Shown piece after piece: positions 48,001 to 55,063 of a DNA stretch of 64,000 nt (position 1 is the stretch's first letter; every line of letters starts with the position of its first letter). The position numbers were made by a program, and so were the translations under genes. The notes under the pieces were generated by a model. The model saw only the letters and a list, made by a program, of their open reading frames with translations. It was not told the origin of the DNA and searched no databases. The DNA is from Flavobacterium salilacus subsp. salilacus (GTDB taxonomy: Bacteria > Bacteroidota > Bacteroidia > Flavobacteriales > Flavobacteriaceae). The DNA lies in contig NZ_SKBP01000012.1 in the NCBI RefSeq assembly GCF_004634195.1, positions 32,799 through 96,798 of the forward strand, written 5' to 3'.

Positions 48001-51000
48001 AGAAAGTCAATATTCCTATACGGATAACTTATTAACACAAAAAAAAGTAAAAGGTCATGAAACAGGCTTTATTACAGAGGATTTCGAATATGATGATTAT
48101 GGAAATTTAATACAGAAAACGTTGTCTGCATCCGGATTACCTAATAGAACCACTAGCTTTGAATATGATGTAGATGGTAGGTTTATGATAGAATCAACAG
48201 ATGTTCAAGGTCTTTCAACATCATATACTTATGATAATAGTACTGGTCTAGTTTCTACAATTACAGACCCATATAACAATGTAACACAGTTTTTATATGA
48301 TGAATGGGGGAAGAATACTAGGATTGTAGATTATTTAGATAAAAGTACCTTAATCATTTACAACGCACTTCCTTCAGGAATGTCAGAAATTAAAATTACT
48401 AATGACGATGGCAGTTCGAGTTATTCAATGTTTGATGATTTGGGTAGAAATTTTATAACAGGTAATAAAAATATTGACGATACTTGGTCATATACAAAAA
48501 CTGAATATGATTACTTAAATAGACCTGTTAGTATTAGTGAGCCATATAGCGATATTAGCTCTTCTCCTTCACAGTTTTCTACTATTGATTATGATTTATA
48601 TGGAAGAGTTATTGAAAGTGTAAGTTATACTGGTAAAGTAACCAATATTTCTTATTCTCCATTAACTACAACAATAGATGATGGAATACAAACATCTGTA
48701 GTTGTAAAAAATGCCGCGGGAAATATAATTTCCAAAACTGACGAAGGAGGAACAATTAATTATTTTTATTATCCGGATGGTAACTTAAAGCAAACTAACT
48801 ATGATGAGGTTATAATCTCAATACTACAGGATGGCTGGGGAAGAAGAAAAAAGCTTACAGATCCATCCGCAGGAGTTTATGAATATGAATACGATAATTA
48901 TGGACAGTTAAAAAAATATACAAACCCAAAAGGGTATTCAGAATATACTTACGACAGTACAGGTAAAATAAATTATAAACTTGATGTTGAGGGTAATTAT
49001 TACGCAAGTGTGGATTATTATTATGATCCTACTACAAAATTGTTGACAGGTGAAGAATGGTATGATTCAGAAGGTGAAGGACATGGTATGTTCTACACAT
49101 ACGATGAAAAAATGAGGATTAATTATGCCGAAGAAACTGCAACCTATGCAAATTTTCAACATACATATACTTACGATGAATTCGGAAGAATTGAAAAGGA
49201 AACTATATATGCAGATAATGATGCCAGTCAATCGGCAACTAAAGTAGTTAGGAATACATATAAAAACGGTTATAATTGGCAAATATTAGATGATGTCTCT
49301 AACCAGTTATTGTGGCAAAACTCCACTGTTAATGAACGAGGGCAGCTTACCAAAGGTAAATACGGTAATAATATTGAAGTTACAAATACCTATGACAGCT
49401 ATGGATTTTTGGCAGAAACAAAACATGGAGATATAATGCTTTTAACAACTGTATTTGATGCTCAAAGAGGAAACCTTACTAGTCGTACTAATAGCATGTT
49501 TAACTGGGATGAAAGCTTTGATTATGATAATCTTGACAGGCTCATCAAATATACAAATGCAAGGGGAGAGCAGGAAATACAAAGTTATGATAATAAAGGT
49601 AGGATTACAGAGAATATACTTGGCGAATATACTTACGATCAAACAAAAGTATATCAGCAAAGCACCGTAGAAATTACAGATGCAGCAATTAGCTATTATG
49701 TAAATAAAGTAGGAATCTTTAGCCGAAGTATGGAAAATAAGGACGGTTGGAATATTACAAACCCTTCTGACACATCTTATGATACATCTAAAGCAAGAAC
49801 AGGAGATTATTCTCTAAAATTAAGTGCAAGTAGCAGTCAATCTGTAAACACAGATACCGGGGTAAAAATTATCAATCCTACTACAACACAATATACTGTT
49901 TCTGGCTGGTTTTATAGTGAAGGTCCTTCGGTTAGATTATATTTAGTGATGCAGACAGAAGCCCAAATGGCAAATGGCACTTCAACTATAAGCTATGTTA
50001 CTGATGCTACTACAGCAGGATGGAAATACATACAAAAAATAGTAAGCGTGCCATCATCTGTAAGGTTTTTAAGTACCAGAGTATACAAATCAGGGGCAGG
50101 AAACGCATGGTTTGATGATGTGAGAATAGTAAAAACTGCTGATGCTACTGAAAGCAGGGAGTTAAATATAGAATATAATATGTACAAATCTCCGGTTGAA
50201 ATTTATGAAACCGGAGTAGATAGGATTTCGTTTAGTTACAATTGCCAAAATAGCAGGTCGGCTATGTTTTACGGCAGTACCAATAGCGATAAACTAGCAA
50301 GACCATATAGAAAATTTTATTCACTATATGGAGATATTGAGATAAAGCATAGCGTAGTTGATAATGTTTTTGAATTTATTTTTTATATAGGAGGCGACGG
50401 ATATTCGGCTCCTGTTATATTTAAGAAGAAAAATACTGCCGAAGAATACTTATATTTACACAGGGACTATTTAGGCAGTATTGTAGCAATATCTAACCAG
50501 GCAGGGAATATTGTAGAGAAAAGACTTTTTGATGCTTGGGGAAATTTATTGAAAGTTCAGGATGGCTTAGGGAAATCATTACCGGGCTTAGTTGCTTTAG
50601 ACCGTGGATATACAGGGCATGAGCATTTGCAGAGTATAAATATTATACACATGAACGGAAGGCTTTATGACCCTGTTACCCATCGATTTTTACAGCCGGA
50701 TAATTATATACAAGACCCATCTAACTCGCAAAATTATAACAGGTATGGCTACGCACTAAATAACCCGTTACGCTATGTAGATTATAATGGAGAACAATCA
50801 AGTGATATTTATGTTACTCCATCATATAATGTGCCTAATGATTATAGTAATGTTGAGCGTGAAGGTACTGGTAATGGGCTAATAGATGCTATTATAGCTG
50901 GTATATCTTACACAGTCGATAATTGGGATGATTGGAAGATAAAAGATTGGTTTAATGACAATTTTAGCAATGGAGTTAAAGATGCAGGTACTTGGGTAGG

Positions 51001-51712
51001 CAATCAGGTAAGATCTGGAAAAGGGTGGGTAAATACAAACTTAAGATCTATACGCAATGATATAGGTTTAGGAAGAAATGAATACTCCATGGTACATAGC
51101 CAATATTCTGGGCATAGTGAAGGAGCATGGCAAGGAAGTAGTTTTAGGGAGTATGGTAATAATGCTCTTGCATTTGCTGCTGGATTCGTAAATTCATTTG
51201 GTTCAAATCAATTTCTGGGAGTAGGAAGGTACAACCATCCTGAAAGCTTTGGCAGATATGAATTAGCATTCAGGTTTGGAGCTTTAGCAGGAGATATCTT
51301 ATCAATGGTTTCAGGGACTCAAGAAATGGCAGCTGGAGGGAAAATGATGGCTCTAGGTTTATTAGCTACCGTAGAGACGGGACCTATTGGCATTAGTATA
51401 GCTGTAGGGGGAGGTGCTGTAATGCTTCATGGTGGAGCAGTAGCGTTTACTGGTGCTTCAAATACTATTGGGAGTCTTAGGGGAATCATAGATTACATGG
51501 CAAAACCTAAAAATAATCCTTATGGTAATGGTAATGGCCGACCTAGGATGGGGAATAATAGGGCTAAAAATGAAGAAGTTAATAGTTTATCAAGAGAATA
51601 TAAATTATCAGATAGCGAACAACGAGAACTTCATGATTACATAACAGGTCAAGGCTATTCAAGAAGTGAGATTGAAGAAATTATAAGAACAGGGGAATAC
51701 AAAATGAGATAA
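45056..51712 (+). CDS. SpvB/FG-GAP/RHS polymorphic toxin
   Basis: 2218 residues. Sec signal peptide to about residue 20; an SpvB/TcB-like domain (GGTLSVSLSGSATYNIPFAL, GINGVVPEIGLSYNS, GWNVSGLSSITRIP); five FG-GAP-type D-F/Y-N-G/N-D-G motifs near residues 371, 487, 540, 592 and 649; a TcB-like GQGFLGFKS segment; many YD repeats (for example FEYDDYGNLIQ) across residues 1010-1600; and the RHS core GRLYDPVTHRFLQPDN at about residue 1868 ending at DYNGEQ near 1914. The last 304 residues are the variable toxin part. It has no T9SS domain of its own. Codon use is far more AT-rich than in the flanking core genes. Confidence 0.93.
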   Translation: MKKYIYISLFLISSLYLSGQNIGVSEQGVTVLHYSEPESSPASEENYTALSTTTAGTPTGNSPEVGITGGTLSVSLSGSATYNIPFALPPGINGVVPEIGLSYNSNSGNGYAGYGWNVSGLSSITRIPATIYHDNIIDGVDYNSLDRFALDGQRLILKSGTYGAADSVYETENFSNIKITAIGTTFLSSPAYFKVEYPDGSFALYGNGTNGYARNEWAITSWQNTQGLTITYGYMKDYGQNSIRIAFIRYGPIADEEDSLNEINFRYEERDRSENGYVGDHLYEIDNILKEVRIEGGNVPYRNYYLAYDTTTLGYQRLTSITEKSGDNTKSYNPTVFTYSNTSNSIQYSSNTSANIGHDIAVTNSIAQASDFNGDGEMDFLLYATSGTLNKNIYWIYSNINSPSGANLVEHAVGNFEAILPVNLLYEDDNNEFLLEKSGWTVIKKLSSSYQFTSRAMGGSFSINILDDFSISNTDLGGTNNKNFYSGDFNGDGLTDIFCIPQASTATYFINLDRRLAIHENYSGSLIESIGNNDKVLISDFNGDGKSDILHFKSHKLYVYTLNSQDVLVNLVQITNDSSIIVNDATQIMLGDYNGDGKADFIIPKGSGYTEYRKYTSTGTSYLKTIEEFPSFYYAPGNELNSRHYIPTDYNNDGKSDLLEISASGALGSAGQVVVKCFINKDGNFSGTAGNYITYNTGSQSGLDSFAMPIFLTSDKYNPGKEIAVVRGNKLMYFKSLKDFNSEKLLRSITTGNGVTESITYTSLGACPSCMDYSIDTENKVAFPNYDIIANPSQNIVTKLERESSQGTQKQIYRYLGAVSNLEGQGFLGFKSILKTNWHQDNSEVISNVTKFDVLNHGVVIEQITVAGWASLYTSYAPPTFISKSSFSNDNTLTASKVFNSNLVYSTVHDGLNNTSKISAYIYDSYNNVLTLGYVLKKGAQTQKTGGYFYEYFNDPLGSTYYIGRLKKLNTTETQDEVTLTTESQYSYTDNLLTQKKVKGHETGFITEDFEYDDYGNLIQKTLSASGLPNRTTSFEYDVDGRFMIESTDVQGLSTSYTYDNSTGLVSTITDPYNNVTQFLYDEWGKNTRIVDYLDKSTLIIYNALPSGMSEIKITNDDGSSSYSMFDDLGRNFITGNKNIDDTWSYTKTEYDYLNRPVSISEPYSDISSSPSQFSTIDYDLYGRVIESVSYTGKVTNISYSPLTTTIDDGIQTSVVVKNAAGNIISKTDEGGTINYFYYPDGNLKQTNYDEVIISILQDGWGRRKKLTDPSAGVYEYEYDNYGQLKKYTNPKGYSEYTYDSTGKINYKLDVEGNYYASVDYYYDPTTKLLTGEEWYDSEGEGHGMFYTYDEKMRINYAEETATYANFQHTYTYDEFGRIEKETIYADNDASQSATKVVRNTYKNGYNWQILDDVSNQLLWQNSTVNERGQLTKGKYGNNIEVTNTYDSYGFLAETKHGDIMLLTTVFDAQRGNLTSRTNSMFNWDESFDYDNLDRLIKYTNARGEQEIQSYDNKGRITENILGEYTYDQTKVYQQSTVEITDAAISYYVNKVGIFSRSMENKDGWNITNPSDTSYDTSKARTGDYSLKLSASSSQSVNTDTGVKIINPTTTQYTVSGWFYSEGPSVRLYLVMQTEAQMANGTSTISYVTDATTAGWKYIQKIVSVPSSVRFLSTRVYKSGAGNAWFDDVRIVKTADATESRELNIEYNMYKSPVEIYETGVDRISFSYNCQNSRSAMFYGSTNSDKLARPYRKFYSLYGDIEIKHSVVDNVFEFIFYIGGDGYSAPVIFKKKNTAEEYLYLHRDYLGSIVAISNQAGNIVEKRLFDAWGNLLKVQDGLGKSLPGLVALDRGYTGHEHLQSINIIHMNGRLYDPVTHRFLQPDNYIQDPSNSQNYNRYGYALNNPLRYVDYNGEQSSDIYVTPSYNVPNDYSNVEREGTGNGLIDAIIAGISYTVDNWDDWKIKDWFNDNFSNGVKDAGTWVGNQVRSGKGWVNTNLRSIRNDIGLGRNEYSMVHSQYSGHSEGAWQGSSFREYGNNALAFAAGFVNSFGSNQFLGVGRYNHPESFGRYELAFRFGALAGDILSMVSGTQEMAAGGKMMALGLLATVETGPIGISIAVGGGAVMLHGGAVAFTGASNTIGSLRGIIDYMAKPKNNPYGNGNGRPRMGNNRAKNEEVNSLSREYKLSDSEQRELHDYITGQGYSRSEIEEIIRTGEYKMR

Positions 51713-51720
51713 AAGAAAAT

Positions 51721-52155
51721 ATGATAGATATTAGAAAAATTTTATTAGGGACAGAGGTTACTAAAGTTACAGCTGGCGGGAGTAATGGTTCAATTATTTT
51801 ATTAGACTTTAAGAATGATTCAAATGAAGAGTTTGTTTTGTTTTTATATTGTACATGGCGTATTACTCATGCTAATAATGTTATAGGTACAGCTGCTTCA
51901 GATATTAATGATGATACAATTCTTTCCGAAATAAAGAATCTTAAAGATAAGTATGTAATTGATGTAACGGTAAATAAATTCAATGATATTTCATTATACC
52001 TTTCTGACGATTACCAGTTAGATGTGTTTTGTGACAATGTGTCTAATCCTGATATGGACTATCCATTAGATAATTGGAAAATGTGTGACATAAATGAGAA
52101 TAAATCATACGTTTTTAATAGTGAATTTAAATTTACAACTAACCCCTACAGATAA
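51721..52155 (+). CDS. Putative immunity protein for the RHS toxin
   Basis: 144 residues, acidic and soluble, no signal peptide. A beta-rich start (EVTKVTAGGSNGSIILLDFK) and a FVLFLYCTWRITHANNVIG segment are visible; I do not recognise the family. The assignment rests on position: its ATG is 8 nt after the RHS stop on the same strand, the usual place for a cognate immunity gene, and it is cytoplasmic and acidic as expected. Confidence 0.75.
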   Translation: MIDIRKILLGTEVTKVTAGGSNGSIILLDFKNDSNEEFVLFLYCTWRITHANNVIGTAASDINDDTILSEIKNLKDKYVIDVTVNKFNDISLYLSDDYQLDVFCDNVSNPDMDYPLDNWKMCDINENKSYVFNSEFKFTTNPYR

Positions 52156-52245
52156 TAAATAAGGTTAAAACAGGAATAAACTAAAAGTAATAAAGTAGTA
52201 CCAATAATTTATTAAAATATTACATTACAAATTATTTATAATATA

Positions 52246-52275
52246 AAATGTCTCATATACTTGAGGCATTTTTTT
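52246..52275 (+). terminator. Terminator after the toxin-immunity genes
   Basis: AAATGTCTCA/TTGAGGCATTT stem with one wobble pair, then a run of T. It separates the RHS/immunity unit from the next gene. Confidence 0.7.
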
Positions 52276-52317
52276 CTCATACTATTATATATTATATAAA
52301 AAATCAAGAAATAGAAT

Positions 52318-52719
52318 ATGAAAATAAGTATAGGACCACAGTTTTCGAGAGAATTTCAATTTGATGATACAGAGTTTATACGAAAATTGGGGAGAGACTT
52401 AACAGAGCATTTTAAGGATAAAAGCTATGGCGTTAGTCTCAGTGAAATATATATAGTCATTATATGTGTTTCTTCTGGATTTGATGAGTTTTTTCAACCC
52501 AGACCTTTTAAGTATAAAAAAACTAAAGCTTGTTTAGAATACGAAGTTAAATTAGACTTTAATAGCTTCTATAACTCATCTCAAGATGCTAGGAAAGAAA
52601 TCGTAAAAGAAATAATTTTAGAGTCTATATCAGAAAAATTGTACAATGTTAAATTTTCTGATTTTAATATTGATTTATTTTCTGATGAATTAAAAAAATT
52701 TATGAGCCATTATTTCTAA
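52318..52719 (+). CDS. Imm44-like orphan immunity protein candidate
   Basis: 133 residues, soluble. The FKYKKTKACLEYEVKLDFNS block followed by a helical NSSQDARKEIVKEIILESIS segment resembles the layout of the Imm44 immunity family (aromatic/Lys stretch, YxxxxDF strand, terminal helices); the match is by eye. It lies beyond a terminator from the RHS unit, so it is separately expressed. It may protect against a toxin tip no longer present or against neighbouring strains. Confidence 0.6.
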   Translation: MKISIGPQFSREFQFDDTEFIRKLGRDLTEHFKDKSYGVSLSEIYIVIICVSSGFDEFFQPRPFKYKKTKACLEYEVKLDFNSFYNSSQDARKEIVKEIILESISEKLYNVKFSDFNIDLFSDELKKFMSHYF

Positions 52720-52792
52720 TAACGAAAAGTAATAAGATATTTGACGCATTTAAACATTGGGTTTTATATCCAATAAATATGATGCTTAAGTG

Positions 52793-53032
52793 AGGATGTT
52801 ATACTTAATGCGATGAAGGGCAAACGCCTTTTTGAACGCTTTGGCTTTAATGCTGAAAAAAAAGGAAAAAGTAACCCCAATAGTACCCCAACCCGTTACC
52901 GATTATAAACAATGGGAATTTAACCCCAAACTATCCGATTGGAAAAATACGGATACTGATGAGGTATTAACGGGCTATAAACCCAAACACCAACTTACGG
53001 CTATACTGTCAAATTGTATAGATACCACCTAA
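52793..53032 (+). pseudogene. rep: Decayed 3' fragment of a second rep gene
   Basis: From GGATGTTATACTTAA to the stop at 53032 this aligns with 43821-44050 of the intact rep, ending in the shared KPKHQLTAILSNCID. The frame is broken at an A-run near 52857-52864: the first part encodes MKGKRLFERFGFNAEKK and the second part lies in another frame. Identity is high but not complete, so this is an old copy, not a fresh duplication. Homology stops at the stop codon. Confidence 0.88.
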
Positions 53033-53100
53033 CAGTAAAGAGATTATATTATAAATAGCTTAATAGTATTATTAATAGTAAAATCATCAATACAGTTTAT

Positions 53101-53108
53101 TATATTTG
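53101..53108 (+). promoter_or_regulatory. -7 box of the type III RM operon
   Basis: TATATTTG, 36 nt before the mod ATG. Confidence 0.55.
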
Positions 53109-53144
53109 GTACACCTTTTTTGTAACCAATTATAAACTTACCCA

Positions 53145-55061
53145 ATGCAAAACCTGCAAAACGAACTTATAGCCCTTTTAAAAGATGAAGACAACTTAGT
53201 AATTGACGGGCAGCTAAATAAAAATAAAATTGTAGAGGCAGCCTTAAAAGTAGCACCTCAGCTACTAAAAATACTTATAGGTAACGAAACTTTTAAAAAA
53301 CACTTCTTTCAGGATGTGGAGGGCGTTTTAGTATTCGATAAAATAGCGTTTCAGCGTTTTGTAAATAACAAATCGTTCCTGCCGGACAGCTATACCGCAT
53401 TTAAAAATAAAATAGGGCTTACTATTAACGATGGCAGTACCGATAATTATATAAGCACCCGTAACGATGTTACACTGGTATGGGCGCATAAAGACTGTAT
53501 ATTAGAAGGAGGGCAAACTAAAGAAGACCAAAAGCGTAACGAAATATTTTGGAATGAAACCCTTGCCCCTGATGCTGTAGATAGGCTACTATCGCCCAAA
53601 GCCTTTACCAACTTTAAAAAATATGACAAAGAAGGCGAACATACCGTTACCGAAATAACCGGAGATGAAAACCTTATCTTAAAAGGCAATAACCTCCTAT
53701 GCCTTGCCTCGTTACTAAAAACGCATAGAAGTAAAATTAAATTGATATATATTGACCCTCCTTATAATACAGGTTCAGATAGCTTTCAGTACAATGATAA
53801 TTTTAATCATTCCACATGGCTAACTTTTATGAAAAATAGGTTAGAAATAGCAATGGATTTACTCACAAGTCAAGGGGTATTATTTGTTCAATGCGATGAT
53901 AATGAACAAGCATATTTAAAAGTTTTAATAGATGAAGTATTGGGTAAAGATAACTTTGTAGATACATTTGTTTGGAAAAATACTGACAATGCTCCAGCAC
54001 TGTCTAAAAAGTCAAGAAAGAATATTGAATTCATCCATTGTTATGAAAAAAATATTAATAAATCTATTGGCTATATAGGTAGGCAAAGCGATAATGATGA
54101 TGCGCCATTGATAAATAGTGGTAATCCAGTTACAACTTTGAGTTTCTTGCCCAGCATAATTAAATTTAATCTAAGTGATGGAATTTATAAAAAAGGAAAA
54201 TTTGATAAAGTTGAATTGTTAGATGATTTAGAAATTAAAAACGGAGTAAATCTAAATACTATAAGATTATCCGGCAAATTCAAATGGGGGCAAAGTTTTT
54301 TAAATGAGGAAGTTGAAAATGGTACTTATTTTCTAATAAAGACAGAGAAATTTTCTATCAGATATAAAAGAGAAATTGCTTCAAATATAGCACCCGATAA
54401 GTTCATAGACGATAAGTATTTATCAAAAGCTATTGGAGTGGAAACAAATGAAGACTCGAAAAAACATATTGATGCTCTAAATCTTAACTTTAATTCTTTT
54501 CCTAAACCTGAAACCCTTATTGCCTTTCTAATTAATTCAGTAACTAAAGAAGATGACTTTGTAATGGATTTTCATGTTGGTAGTGGCACTACTGCTGCCG
54601 TTGCTCATAAAATGAATAGAAAATATATAGGCATTGAACAAATGGATTATATAAACACAGTTACAGTAGAACGATTAAAAAAGGTTATAGCAGGCGAACA
54701 GGGAGGTATTAGTAAGGCGGTTAATTGGCAAGGCGATGGCTCTTTTGTATATGCCGAATTAATGCAATATAACCAACGCTATATTGATGCTATACAGGAT
54801 GCTGAAACCAAAGAGCACCTTATAAGCATTTGGCACGAAATGGAGGATAGCGCATTCCTGTCTTACCAGTTTGACAGGAAAGCCTTTAATGAGCGTTTAG
54901 CCGCTTTTACAACTGCCCCTATCGAGCAGATGAAACAGTATTTAGTTGAGGTACTGGATAAAAACCAGTTGTATGTAAACTATTCCGAAATGGAAGATGA
55001 AACCTACAACGTAAGTGCAGCCGATATTGAAACAAACAAACAATTTTACGCTAAAAGATAG
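53145..55061 (+). CDS. mod: Type III restriction-modification DNA methyltransferase (Mod)
   Basis: 638 residues. Beta-class amino-methyltransferase order: the catalytic D204-P-P-Y207 (IDPPYNTGSDSFQYNDNFNH) comes before the SAM motif D475-F-H-V-G-S-G. The region between them, about residues 270-470, is the expected target recognition domain and is visibly more AT-rich than both ends. An N-terminal helical region precedes. Modifies adenine, probably N6, and pairs with Res, which starts 2 nt later. Confidence 0.93.
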   Translation: MQNLQNELIALLKDEDNLVIDGQLNKNKIVEAALKVAPQLLKILIGNETFKKHFFQDVEGVLVFDKIAFQRFVNNKSFLPDSYTAFKNKIGLTINDGSTDNYISTRNDVTLVWAHKDCILEGGQTKEDQKRNEIFWNETLAPDAVDRLLSPKAFTNFKKYDKEGEHTVTEITGDENLILKGNNLLCLASLLKTHRSKIKLIYIDPPYNTGSDSFQYNDNFNHSTWLTFMKNRLEIAMDLLTSQGVLFVQCDDNEQAYLKVLIDEVLGKDNFVDTFVWKNTDNAPALSKKSRKNIEFIHCYEKNINKSIGYIGRQSDNDDAPLINSGNPVTTLSFLPSIIKFNLSDGIYKKGKFDKVELLDDLEIKNGVNLNTIRLSGKFKWGQSFLNEEVENGTYFLIKTEKFSIRYKREIASNIAPDKFIDDKYLSKAIGVETNEDSKKHIDALNLNFNSFPKPETLIAFLINSVTKEDDFVMDFHVGSGTTAAVAHKMNRKYIGIEQMDYINTVTVERLKKVIAGEQGGISKAVNWQGDGSFVYAELMQYNQRYIDAIQDAETKEHLISIWHEMEDSAFLSYQFDRKAFNERLAAFTTAPIEQMKQYLVEVLDKNQLYVNYSEMEDETYNVSAADIETNKQFYAKR

Positions 55062-55063
55062 TT

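Noticed and set aside
45056..51712. RHS protein as a type VI secretion effector
   Set aside because: There is no PAAR domain, VgrG, Hcp or T6SS gene in the window; it has a Sec signal and SpvB head instead.
52793..53032. Programmed frameshift in the second rep copy
   Set aside because: The 5' part of the gene is missing, so it is simply a decayed fragment.
43043..53032. Composite transposon
   Set aside because: The rep ends are imperfect copies, there is no transposase, and no terminal inverted repeats or target duplications are evident.
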